A stretch of 64,000 nucleotides of DNA from contig CACNUA010000003.1 in the NCBI GenBank assembly GCA_902623535.1, positions 52,518-116,517 of the forward strand, written 5' to 3'. The stretch is from an uncultured SAR86 cluster bacterium (GTDB lineage: Bacteria; Pseudomonadota; Gammaproteobacteria; Magnimaribacterales; D2472). The notes beneath the pieces were generated by a model that saw only the letters and a program-made list of their open reading frames with translations, had not been told where the DNA came from and made no database searches. Numbering within the stretch: position 1 is the stretch's first letter; each line of letters starts with the position of its first letter. The position numbers and the translations under genes were made by a program. Below, one piece after another: positions 22,513 to 31,325 of this stretch.

Positions 22513-23244
22513 ATGAAATATCTATTAGCTTTAGTCGGTGTCGTTGCAATGCCTAGCTTTGCAGCTGATCTTTCGACTAACGATATGACAGGTATTACTT
22601 TTTGGCTTGTAACTGCTGCAATGTTAGCAGCTACTGTCTTTTTCTTTGCTGAAAGAGATGTAGTCAAAGGTAAATGGAAAACTTCACTTTCAGTAGCTGG
22701 TTTAGTTACTGGTGTGGCGTTTTGGCATTATCTTTATATGAGAGGTGTTTGGGCTGATACTGGCACATCACCAACTGTATATAGATATATTGACTGGTTG
22801 ATAACAGTGCCTCTACAGATAATCGAATTTTATCTGATACTGAGGGTTTGTACTAATGTAGGATCTGGATTGTTCTGGAAACTTCTTGTTGCATCACTTG
22901 TTATGCTAATCGCAGGTTTCTTAGGCGAAATCGGGTCTGCACCAGCATGGCCAGCGTTTATAGTCGGGATGATAGCTTGGTTATACATTATCTATGAGGT
23001 GTTCTCTGGTGAAGCCGGACAACTCAATGCCTCAAGTGGTAATGCTGCCGCTCAAAGCGCTTTTAGTACTATAAGATTAATTGTAACTTTTGGATGGGCT
23101 ATTTATCCATTAGGTTATATCTTAGGTGTTGGAAGTAATCCTGATATGGCAAATGCAAACATAATCTATAACCTTGCTGATTTTATTAATAAAATTGCAT
23201 TTGGTTTAGCGATATATGTTGCTGCTGTAAGCGATTCAGACTAA
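22513..23244 (+). CDS. Proteorhodopsin (blue-type Gln at the spectral-tuning position), proton-pump residues intact; start revised from 22450
   Basis: MKYLLALVGVVAMPSFAADLS signal; FWHYLYMR; RYIDWLITVPLQIIEFYLIL (D94/Q102/E105 in this protein = D97/105/E108 of GPR); FINKIAFGLA Schiff-base Lys; SD AGGAG before 22513. Confidence 0.96.
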   Translation: MKYLLALVGVVAMPSFAADLSTNDMTGITFWLVTAAMLAATVFFFAERDVVKGKWKTSLSVAGLVTGVAFWHYLYMRGVWADTGTSPTVYRYIDWLITVPLQIIEFYLILRVCTNVGSGLFWKLLVASLVMLIAGFLGEIGSAPAWPAFIVGMIAWLYIIYEVFSGEAGQLNASSGNAAAQSAFSTIRLIVTFGWAIYPLGYILGVGSNPDMANANIIYNLADFINKIAFGLAIYVAAVSDSD

Positions 23245-23262
23245 TTAAAATTTGTTTGAATA

Positions 23263-23289
23263 AGCCCGGATTTATCCGGGCTTTTTTTT
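23263..23289 (+). terminator. Rho-independent terminator of proteorhodopsin
   Basis: AGCCCGGATTTATCCGGGCTTTTTTTT. Confidence 0.93.
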
Positions 23290-23292
23290 GGC

Positions 23293-23368
23293 TGGTGGGT
23301 GATGACAGGCTCGAACTGCCGACCCTCTCGGTGTAAACGAGATGCTCTCCCAACTGAGCTAATCACCC
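23293..23368 (-). tRNA. tRNA-Val (anticodon TAC)
   Basis: Minus GGGTGATTAGCTCAGTTGGGAGAGCATCTCGTTTACACCGAGAGGGTCGGCAGTTCGAGCCTGTCATCACCCACCA. Confidence 0.93.
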
Positions 23369-23778
23369 GAAAAAAGTTCGTTCATCTGGTTTTCCATTGC
23401 CTGGTAATCCCAGAAAGCACGTAATGATACTATTTTATTATCTGAATTAACACGGTAAATGACGATCATCTTTGTCTTGATCTCAACTCCATTTATTTTA
23501 TTAGTTATGTGCGCAAAGTTGGCACACTCATCTCCGCAAGGAATGGATTCTTTGATTTCAAATATTAAATCTCCATTGGCAATAACGTTATCGTAAAAAG
23601 CCTCAATTGCTTCCAATCCTTTATGCCCCTCTCCAGAGGGATCTAATGGACTAACACCAATAGGGTCTTGCACAACCGCATTTTCTGCAAATAAACCCAA
23701 CCACTTAGCTTTGTCTTTACCGACGGCATATTCTCTTGATAAAAACCCTAATTCTTGCGCTTTAGTTTTTGCTTCCAT
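23359..23778 (-). CDS. SnoaL-like / nuclear transport factor 2 family protein
   Basis: KAKWLGLFAENAVVQDPIG...GHKGLEAIEAFYDNVI...SLRAFWDYQAM. Confidence 0.75.
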   Translation of the reverse strand: MEAKTKAQELGFLSREYAVGKDKAKWLGLFAENAVVQDPIGVSPLDPSGEGHKGLEAIEAFYDNVIANGDLIFEIKESIPCGDECANFAHITNKINGVEIKTKMIVIYRVNSDNKIVSLRAFWDYQAMENQMNELFSGD

Positions 23779-24655
23779 TTGTTAACTCCAATCTAGCCAA
23801 GTATATTCCAGTCAAAGCAAGTACACCAAACATCGATTGAAAGATCGTAAGCCATTCCATCATGATCAGTGCGCCTAAAATGGTAGCCGTAATAGGCTGC
23901 ATCAGCAATCCAATTGCGGCAAAGGATGCTTTCACTTTTGGCATACCAATAGTAATAAAATATTGCCCCCCTACCTGGCAAAGGACTGCAAGGGCAATTA
24001 AGTTGAGCCATCCATTAATTTCACTTGGCATATACACAGAGGATTCAGTAAATGCTGCAGGCAAAGAAAACAACCCACAGAAGAAAGTCGTATAAAGAAT
24101 GACTTTGGTTGGGCTCTCATAACCTAATCGAGAAATTAAAATCAAATAGGCTGCATAAAAAAAAGCTGCAATTAGTGATATGACATCACCAAAGACAGAG
24201 CTTGGAGTTTGATCGGGTGAACCTATTATCAAACCAAATACGCCCAAGTAAGTAATAAGCATCGCCAGAATTAACTTAATAGTTATAGCTTCTCTGAGGA
24301 CAAAAAAACCAAATAGGGCGACATATATAGGGGCAGTATTTACCATAATCGTAGCATTAGAAATGGATGTAAATTTAAGACTCCAATGCCAGCCGGTCAT
24401 ATCAACACAAAATGCAAGTCCTGCAATTGCAGCAATCAAATAAGTTTTTCGCTCTTTTAAACGAAAAGGATTTTTTGAGTCTAAATGAAAATTTAAAACC
24501 AATAAAAAGGGTAATGCTAAAAACATTCTGTAAAAAAGAACCCAGCTTGGACTTAGCTCGCTGAGTCTTACAAAAATAGGTGCAATCCCAATAAGTGCCG
24601 CACCTAATGCAAGAATTAAAAAAGCAGCAACTGAATGTTTTTGAATTTGCATCAC
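23762..24655 (-). CDS. EamA/DMT-family transporter
   Basis: Ten hydrophobic segments in two repeats; GIAPIFVRLSELSPSWVLFYRM; TIMVNTAPIYVALFGFFVLRE. Confidence 0.85.
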   Translation of the reverse strand: MMQIQKHSVAAFLILALGAALIGIAPIFVRLSELSPSWVLFYRMFLALPFLLVLNFHLDSKNPFRLKERKTYLIAAIAGLAFCVDMTGWHWSLKFTSISNATIMVNTAPIYVALFGFFVLREAITIKLILAMLITYLGVFGLIIGSPDQTPSSVFGDVISLIAAFFYAAYLILISRLGYESPTKVILYTTFFCGLFSLPAAFTESSVYMPSEINGWLNLIALAVLCQVGGQYFITIGMPKVKASFAAIGLLMQPITATILGALIMMEWLTIFQSMFGVLALTGIYLARLELTNGSKN

Positions 24656-24682
24656 GATATACTAGCTTAGAAAATATCAAAT

Positions 24683-26023
24683 ATGGACGACAACAATAAT
24701 TTTATTTCCGTCGGTGAACTCAATCGTAAAGCCAAGTACCTACTCGAATCTGAGTTAGGAACAGTTCAGGTGGTTGGGGAAGTATCTAACCTTGCAAAGC
24801 CATCTTCTGGGCATATGTATTTTACCCTTAAAGATGAGGATGGAGCCGTGAGGTGTGCGATGTTTAGAAATCAAAATATGCGCCTTAACTTTGCTCCAGA
24901 AAACGGTGACTTATGTGCGGTCGAAGCTCAAGTTAGTCTTTATGCACCCAGGGGTGACTATCAACTCATCGTTAATCGAATGGAGCCCTACGGTGAAGGG
25001 AACTTAGCCAAACAATTTGAATTATTGAAAGCCAAACTTGAAAAAGAAGGTTTATTTGATCATGCTCTGAAACGCGAAATTCCAAAATACCCAATCCATG
25101 TAGCTGTGGTGACCTCCTCCTCTACAGCAGCCTTTCAAGACGTCATGACTACAGTTGAACGAAGAGCAAGAAATACGCAGCTCACCATCGTCGAAGCTAC
25201 TGTTCAAGGCGATACAGCTCCCAGAAGTTTAATCAATGCGCTCGAGCAAATAGAAAAATTTAATGTAAATAATCCAAGCAATGCTTTTGATTTAATTCTT
25301 ATGTGTCGTGGTGGAGGCTCAATTGAAGATTTATGGTGCTTTAACCATGAGGACTTGGCTCGAAAGATCCATCGTTTAGACATTCCACTTATTTCAGCGG
25401 TGGGTCATGAAATTGACTTCACCATTTGCGATTTTGTTGCTGACTTGAGGGCGCCCACGCCCACGGCAGGTGCAGAAATTGTTACCGAATATTATTATCA
25501 ATCACTTGAGCTTTTGAATGACCTGCAAGAAAAAATCAAAAAATCTTTTCAGACCTCCATCAACAATGAACAGCAAAAGATTGCTCTTTTAAAAGCTCAA
25601 CTTAAATCACCTATTTCCATAATCAAAGAGCGAGCTCAGGCCATTGATTCCATGGAATTAAAAATTTTTCAAAATATAAAAAATTTACTTAAAGATAAGC
25701 ATCAAGACATTTCGATTAATCAGATTTCCTTGAATCAGCTAACGCCTTCAAAAAAAATTAAAGAGGTACGTTTACGCTTTATGCAACTAACTAAAGAATT
25801 TAAAGGTAGAATTGCGCGCATACTTGTGGATCGCCTTAATCAACTTAGTGGGATTGAAAAAAGACTCCATGCTGTTAGCCCTTATTCTATTCTCGATCGC
25901 GGTTACTCAATTGTTACTAACTCTAACCAAGAAATTATAAAAAATGTTGATCAAGCTAAACCCTCTGAGAAGCTTTCTGTAAAACTTTCAGATGGCGAAC
26001 TATCCGTAGAAGTATCAAAGTGA
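24683..26023 (+). CDS. xseA: Exodeoxyribonuclease VII large subunit
   Basis: VVGEVSNLAKPSSGHMYFTLKDE; LILMCRGGGSIEDLWCFN; ISAVGHEIDFTICDFVADLRAPTPTAGAE. Confidence 0.96.
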   Translation: MDDNNNFISVGELNRKAKYLLESELGTVQVVGEVSNLAKPSSGHMYFTLKDEDGAVRCAMFRNQNMRLNFAPENGDLCAVEAQVSLYAPRGDYQLIVNRMEPYGEGNLAKQFELLKAKLEKEGLFDHALKREIPKYPIHVAVVTSSSTAAFQDVMTTVERRARNTQLTIVEATVQGDTAPRSLINALEQIEKFNVNNPSNAFDLILMCRGGGSIEDLWCFNHEDLARKIHRLDIPLISAVGHEIDFTICDFVADLRAPTPTAGAEIVTEYYYQSLELLNDLQEKIKKSFQTSINNEQQKIALLKAQLKSPISIIKERAQAIDSMELKIFQNIKNLLKDKHQDISINQISLNQLTPSKKIKEVRLRFMQLTKEFKGRIARILVDRLNQLSGIEKRLHAVSPYSILDRGYSIVTNSNQEIIKNVDQAKPSEKLSVKLSDGELSVEVSK

Positions 26024-26805
26024 AGTGTTATCTTAAAGTTTTACTCCTGTTGACTTTCATAAATCCAATGAATGCTGAAACCTTAACTTTTAAAAGTGGG
26101 GAGTTGGCTGCTGTAAGCATTGGTGGAGAAGATGGATCTGGAACTCTTATCAAATCAAATAGTCAAATTAAAAAAATTCTAGCTTTCCCGTTTGTTGCAA
26201 ATGATCAAACCGTTACTGATGAAGATATCGAAGGAACAATGAAGATTGAATACATTAATTTCGGCGAATCTCGCATCACCATTGCAGACACCTCCAAGGT
26301 AAATCTAAGTGTATCAGACCAACAACGGGCAAATAGAGAAGCACTATTAATTCGTGAAGCACTATCAAAAAATGATTCGACCCTAACGCCTTCATTTCAA
26401 TTTATAAGACCTGTTGCAGGAATTGTAACTTCACCATACGGTAAACAGCGATACATTAATGGGCAAAAGCGTTCCGTTCACCTAGCACTTGATATGAATG
26501 GTAAAACTGGGGATCCCATCATTGCTCCCTTAAAAGGCAGAGTTGTTTTAGTTGGTGATTTTTTCTACACGGGCAACACGTTGATTTTAAGTCATGGTGA
26601 GGGGCTTTATACATCCTATGCACACATGGATGAAATTAATGCAGAATTAGGAAAAATTATTCAACAAGGCAAGCAAATTGGAACTGTTGGAGCTACCGGA
26701 AGGGTCACTGGCCCACATTTACATTGGACCGTTTATTTTAATGGTAACAAGATTAATCCTGAGTGGTTAATTGAAGAAGATTTTTTAAAAACTCTATTGA
26801 AGTGA
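26020..26805 (+). CDS. M23-family metallopeptidase (LytM domain)
   Basis: VTSPYGKQRYINGQKRSVHLALDM; GNTLILSHGEGLYTSYAHMDEI; GRVTGPHLHWTVYFNG. Confidence 0.9.
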   Translation: MKCYLKVLLLLTFINPMNAETLTFKSGELAAVSIGGEDGSGTLIKSNSQIKKILAFPFVANDQTVTDEDIEGTMKIEYINFGESRITIADTSKVNLSVSDQQRANREALLIREALSKNDSTLTPSFQFIRPVAGIVTSPYGKQRYINGQKRSVHLALDMNGKTGDPIIAPLKGRVVLVGDFFYTGNTLILSHGEGLYTSYAHMDEINAELGKIIQQGKQIGTVGATGRVTGPHLHWTVYFNGNKINPEWLIEEDFLKTLLK

Positions 26806-27243
26806 AAATAGGATTTCCTCTATAGCTGTCGCATCGATTGGTCTTTTGCTTGCAAATGCAACCTCGCCATTGGGATTAATAAAAAACGTAGCAGGCAGTG
26901 ATTGAGGGGTCTCAATGCCCCAGATGGTTTTAGGGTGAGTTAATAGCGAAGGGTACGTGTGGCCAAATCGATTAAGCTGCTCTTCAAGCTCTTCACCCTC
27001 CAAACGATCAAAATTAAATCCAAAGACTTTGATGTTGGGATTTAAATTTGAAAATTTAGCAAGCTCAGGAATTTCTTTAATGCATGGCGGACACCAGTCT
27101 GCCCAATAGTTCACAATTACCCAATGACCTTTGAGAGATTCTGACGATATTGAGCGGGTATCATGTAAATCAATGTCGCCTTGTGAGCAAGACAGCATCA
27201 CAAGCAAAACAGCACACAAAGATATTTTTTTACCATTCATCAA
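26794..27243 (-). CDS. TlpA-like thioredoxin-family lipoprotein
   Basis: Lipobox-like VMLSCSQG; NYWADWCPPCIKEIPEL; SLPATFFINPNGEV. Confidence 0.88.
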   Translation of the reverse strand: MMNGKKISLCAVLLVMLSCSQGDIDLHDTRSISSESLKGHWVIVNYWADWCPPCIKEIPELAKFSNLNPNIKVFGFNFDRLEGEELEEQLNRFGHTYPSLLTHPKTIWGIETPQSLPATFFINPNGEVAFASKRPIDATAIEEILFSLQ

Positions 27244-27265
27244 TGATGCATTGTAAGATTGTTAC

Positions 27266-27853
27266 ATGAATGATCAATACCTATTGATACTTTTTTATTC
27301 AGCATCTGGGAGTGTAAAAAATCTTGCGCATGCCATTGCCGATGGTGCTGAAGCCTCTGGGATGCCAACCAAAATTAGGACTGTTCCCAGAGTATCACCT
27401 AACTCAAAGGCAACTGAGCCTGAAGAGCCTGTTGAAGGTGAAATCTATTGCACAAAAGAAGAGCTCCAACATTGTTCAGGTCTTGCCATAGGCTCGCCCA
27501 CAAGATTTGGTTCCATGGCATCTCCAATGAAGCATTTTCTTGATTCGACCGGTGATTTATGGGCTGCGAATGCTTTGGAAAATAAACCAGGAATGGCATT
27601 TACATCAACAAGCTCGATGCATGGTGGGCAAGAGGTTACTTTATGGAATATCCTAACTTACATGCTGCATCAAGGGATGATGATTATTGGTGCACCCTAC
27701 TCGATTGATGCGCTGCATCAAACGAAAAGTGGTGGCACACCCTATGGAGCAAGTCATGTAAATACGGCAGGTCCAGTGCTAACTGATGATGAGCGTGCTA
27801 TAGCCGAAGCGGCTGGTAAAAGATTGGCGCATACGATAATGCAGGTGGCTTAG
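27266..27853 (+). CDS. WrbA-like NAD(P)H:quinone oxidoreductase / flavodoxin-family protein
   Basis: ILFYSASGSVKNLAHAIADGAEASG; IGSPTRFGSMASPMKHFLDSTGDLWA; STSSMHGGQE. Confidence 0.88.
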   Translation: MNDQYLLILFYSASGSVKNLAHAIADGAEASGMPTKIRTVPRVSPNSKATEPEEPVEGEIYCTKEELQHCSGLAIGSPTRFGSMASPMKHFLDSTGDLWAANALENKPGMAFTSTSSMHGGQEVTLWNILTYMLHQGMMIIGAPYSIDALHQTKSGGTPYGASHVNTAGPVLTDDERAIAEAAGKRLAHTIMQVA

Positions 27854-28183
27854 ATGATGCTTTCCAATTTGAAGTTGTTTAGATTTGGAATGCTCTTTTT
27901 TATTCTTTTTGCATTAATCAAAACCATTATTATTAGTCAATTGAGTCCACTTTTTTGGATCTGGGTTACCCCCTTACTTATTATTGAGCTCATCTCATGG
28001 ATTTATCCCTCTAAAAAATTTTTTCAATCTGTTGGGTTTGTTTTGTTGATGTATTTTATGTTTGATTCGTTATCTGTTTTTGGTGTTCCAAATGTTTCAG
28101 TTTTTGAGATTATTGAAGTCTCGATGATTATTATCCTCTTTGTTAACAGTGTCTTTATTGCATCGACGCTAAAGGTAAAGTAA
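27854..28183 (+). CDS. DUF2069-like small membrane protein
   Basis: Four hydrophobic segments, directly follows the wrbA-like gene. Confidence 0.55.
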   Translation: MMLSNLKLFRFGMLFFILFALIKTIIISQLSPLFWIWVTPLLIIELISWIYPSKKFFQSVGFVLLMYFMFDSLSVFGVPNVSVFEIIEVSMIIILFVNSVFIASTLKVK

Positions 28184-28223
28184 ATTAATCAGCCTTTTTA
28201 AAAAAAATTAGAATATTTTTATT

Positions 28224-30356
28224 ATGCAAAAATTATCACTTTCACTTTTCCTAATATTTGTTGTAAGTCTCTCTGCTGATCCACTTATTATTCAGCCAGG
28301 ACTCCCTGGGACTGTATCCAAAGAAATTAATTCTGAAGAAGCTATAAATATTGCTAATACTGGGTTTACTAAAGACGATACGGTTTTCATGAATCACATG
28401 ATCGTTCATCATGAACAGGCGCTTACACTTTCAAGACTTGCACCGAATCGAACCAATACCCAAGAAATTTTAGATTTAGCTGGAAGAATTGACGTTTCTC
28501 AGGAGGATGAGATTTCATTCATGCAAGGCTGGCTTGAAGAACGAAATATTGAAGTTAATGCTCACATGTCGATGTATCACATGAAAATGATGGGTATGGC
28601 CAGCGATCAAGATATAGCAAAGCTTTCAAACAGCAAAGGCATGGAATTTGATGCATTGTTTTTAAGATTAATGATTGCTCATCATGAAGGTGCATTGGAT
28701 ATGGTAAAGGAACTTAAAAGACAACCTGGCTCTGCTTATGATCCTTTAATGTTTGAGTTTGTTTCAGATTTATCCAACGACCAAGGCGTTGAAATTGAGA
28801 GAATGAATACACTTTTAACCGGTCTTTCAAGAGATCCAAGGGCATCTCTTAAAGGCGGCCTGTACCATGCCGAGGAAGCCATTCTGAATTTAGACCTTGT
28901 TCAGTCTTTAAAAAAACCTGCAGGCTTTTTTGACCCATCCAACCCATTAAATGAAAGGTTGTCTAATGAGGACAAAGAGGATGAAGAAGAAAAGCCGCTT
29001 GCTGAACGCTCAAGAAACAGTCGATCCCCAATGCTAAGTTTCTCTAACACAGACATGGCTTTTAGCGGTAACGTCATGGTTGCTGGAAGTTATCATGGAT
29101 TTAATATCTACAATTTAGATAATCAAGGTCATGCCGAATTGGTCTCTTCAGTCATTTGCCCAGGAGGTCAAGGCGATGTTTCGATTGTAGGTAATCTTTT
29201 GATAATGTCGGTTGAGCAAAATCGTGGAAGAATCGATTGCGGTCTTCAAGGAGCAGGTACGGAACCAAATCCAGAAAGGTTTAGAGGCATTAGAATTTTT
29301 GATATTTCAGATTTAAAAAGACCCCAACAAGTTGGTGCAGTCCAAACATGTCGTGGGTCGCATACGCATTCAGTTGTCAGTGGTCCCGCAGAAAATGGCA
29401 TCATTATTGTTTATAACTCAGGAACTTCAAGCGTTAGAGATCAAGAAGAGCTTGAAAGCTGCTTTGAAGCCATCCCGGGTGACAATCGCACCGCCCTCTT
29501 TCGAATCGATGTCATAGAGATTCCTATTGCCAATCCATCGCAAGCAAAAATTGTAAAAAGCCCAACCGTGTTTGCAGATCCTGAAACAGGTGCATTGGCA
29601 GGCTTATGGAGAGGAGGAGATCATGGAGATGATACACAAGACACTTCTAGAACCGATGAGTGTCATGACATAACGGTTTTCCCGTCAAAAAATCTTGCAG
29701 CCGGAGCCTGCTCTGGCAATGGAATTTTATTTGATATTGCAGATCCTTATAATCCTAGGCGCTTGGATGTAGTAACGGATGTGGGTTTTGCTTATTGGCA
29801 TTCTGCTACCTTTAACAATGCTGGAGATAAGATTGTCTTCACTGATGAATGGGGTGGCGGTGGCAGACCACGTTGTAGAGCTTGGGATCCAATGGATTGG
29901 GGTGCAAATGCTATCTACGATATTGTTGACAATAAACTGGTTTTTAAAAGTCATTACAAAATGCCTGCGCCACAAACTGAAACAGAAAACTGCGTTGCTC
30001 ATAACGGCTCCATCATACCCATCCCTAACCGTGATATTTTTGTCCAAGCTTGGTATCAAGGCGGTCTTTCTGTTATGGATTTTACCGATTCTGAAAATCC
30101 GATAGAGATAGGTTATTTTGATCGAGGACCCATCTCTGAGGAACAACTAATCAGTGGAGGTTATTGGTCAACGTATTATTACGAGGGCAAAATTTACGGG
30201 ACAGAAATTGCTCGAGGTATTGATGTTTTTGAGATGATGCCAAGTCAATTCATTACCCAAAAAGAAATTGATATAGCTGCTAAAGCCTATCCTGCAGTAG
30301 GTGACAAAAGATTGTTCAACCCGCAACAACAATTCCCACTTACCTGGCCTAAGTAA
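28224..30356 (+). CDS. Secreted DUF305 + LVIVD-repeat fusion protein
   Basis: Signal peptide; tandem DUF305-type motifs FMNHMIVHHEQALTLS and FLRLMIAHHEGALDMV; C-terminal LVIVD-type repeats (IRIFDISDLKRPQQVG, ILFDIADPYNPRRLDVV, VMDFTDSENPIEIGYFD). Confidence 0.8.
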   Translation: MQKLSLSLFLIFVVSLSADPLIIQPGLPGTVSKEINSEEAINIANTGFTKDDTVFMNHMIVHHEQALTLSRLAPNRTNTQEILDLAGRIDVSQEDEISFMQGWLEERNIEVNAHMSMYHMKMMGMASDQDIAKLSNSKGMEFDALFLRLMIAHHEGALDMVKELKRQPGSAYDPLMFEFVSDLSNDQGVEIERMNTLLTGLSRDPRASLKGGLYHAEEAILNLDLVQSLKKPAGFFDPSNPLNERLSNEDKEDEEEKPLAERSRNSRSPMLSFSNTDMAFSGNVMVAGSYHGFNIYNLDNQGHAELVSSVICPGGQGDVSIVGNLLIMSVEQNRGRIDCGLQGAGTEPNPERFRGIRIFDISDLKRPQQVGAVQTCRGSHTHSVVSGPAENGIIIVYNSGTSSVRDQEELESCFEAIPGDNRTALFRIDVIEIPIANPSQAKIVKSPTVFADPETGALAGLWRGGDHGDDTQDTSRTDECHDITVFPSKNLAAGACSGNGILFDIADPYNPRRLDVVTDVGFAYWHSATFNNAGDKIVFTDEWGGGGRPRCRAWDPMDWGANAIYDIVDNKLVFKSHYKMPAPQTETENCVAHNGSIIPIPNRDIFVQAWYQGGLSVMDFTDSENPIEIGYFDRGPISEEQLISGGYWSTYYYEGKIYGTEIARGIDVFEMMPSQFITQKEIDIAAKAYPAVGDKRLFNPQQQFPLTWPK

Positions 30357-30380
30357 ATAGTAGGAAATTTATTGACAACT

Positions 30381-30428
30381 TTATAATGTAAAGTAAACTT
30401 TACATGTCAAATAAACTTTACATTATAA
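30381..30428. promoter_or_regulatory. Operator: 14-bp perfect inverted repeat plus a third internal half-site
   Basis: TTATAATGTAAAGT (30381-30394) / ACTTTACATTATAA (30415-30428), with an extra ACTTTACA at 30397-30404. Confidence 0.7.
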
Positions 30429-30431
30429 ATT

Positions 30432-30884
30432 ATGGCTAAAATTACTCACCGTGGAACCTGGCTCAAGATTAGTTCACTTAATCCTGAGGATAAAAAAAAC
30501 TACTTAACGTCAATGGCTCTTTTTTTGATTGGTGCCTTTGCATGGGGTATCCACCTTGCATCTGTGGGTGTTTTTAATGATGTGCCTGATACTGAAAATG
30601 CAACCTCTTCAATCTATAACTTTGCAAGGTTAATAGTGGTTATCTCGTGGGCAATCGCAACCTTTTTTTACATTAAATTTTTAAAAAATCAAGATGAGCT
30701 AATTATTAAATGGCATGAATTTATTGGTAGTTGGGGTGCCATAGGTTTTATTAGCTTTGGAATGATGATGTCACTTTTATCGCCTTATCTAAACTTTAAA
30801 CCTGGATTTTATGAACTTTTCCTAGCTTTTTGTATAGGAACAGTGATTGGCGGTCTAAGGTTTCACAGCAAGTTTTTAAGTTAA
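30432..30884 (+). CDS. Four-TM membrane protein co-transcribed with XRE regulator
   Basis: Hydrophobic segments; stop overlaps the start of the XRE gene. Confidence 0.65.
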   Translation: MAKITHRGTWLKISSLNPEDKKNYLTSMALFLIGAFAWGIHLASVGVFNDVPDTENATSSIYNFARLIVVISWAIATFFYIKFLKNQDELIIKWHEFIGSWGAIGFISFGMMMSLLSPYLNFKPGFYELFLAFCIGTVIGGLRFHSKFLS

Positions 30885-31078
30885 TGAAAAATAACATTCA
30901 ACAACTAAGAAAAGCCATGCATCTTAGTCAGGAAGATTTGGCTGCCAAGACAGATGTCAGTCGCCAGACCATCAATTCGATTGAGACTGGCAAGTTTGAC
31001 CCATCACTTCCCCTAGTTTTTAAACTTTTAAAAACTCTAGATGTGTCACTTGAAGAGTTATTTATTTTTGAGGAATGA
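30884..31078 (+). CDS. Short XRE/Cro-CI family regulator; start revised to MKNNIQQL
   Basis: IQQLRKAMHLSQEDLAAKTDVSRQTINSIETGKFDPSLPLVFKLLKTLDVSLEELF; ATG at 30884 in TAATG overlap. Confidence 0.9.
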   Translation: MKNNIQQLRKAMHLSQEDLAAKTDVSRQTINSIETGKFDPSLPLVFKLLKTLDVSLEELFIFEE

Positions 31079-31105
31079 AACTATTTTTAAGTTAAGGAAA
31101 AAGAT

Positions 31106-31315
31106 ATGGGAATAATTATTGGCGTTTTAATGCTGACTTTAGGAATTTTGTTTATGCATGAAATTATCCTAAGCGTTTTTGGTTTAATGTTTGGACTTTT
31201 GATTGCCTTCTTTGCAATCCTTATTAGTATTGTGAGTTTCACTTTTGCGCTGGCTACGATGGTGATTGTTGGAGTCTTATGTTTGATGGGTTTAATTATT
31301 GGTATTTTAATTTAA
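31106..31315 (+). CDS. Small hydrophobic membrane protein
   Basis: 69-aa hydrophobic ORF, SD AGGAAAAAG, immediately upstream of sppA. Confidence 0.6.
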   Translation: MGIIIGVLMLTLGILFMHEIILSVFGLMFGLLIAFFAILISIVSFTFALATMVIVGVLCLMGLIIGILI

Positions 31316-31325
31316 GGAGAAAAAT

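Noticed and set aside
23793-24680. Minus- and plus-strand ORFs of 72-92 aa over the EamA transporter
   Set aside because: Alternate frames of a clear membrane-transporter gene
30371-30389. TTGACA...TATAAT as a sigma-70 promoter before the XRE-linked gene
   Set aside because: TTGACA to TATAAT spacing is only about 5 bp, not a usable -35/-10 pair
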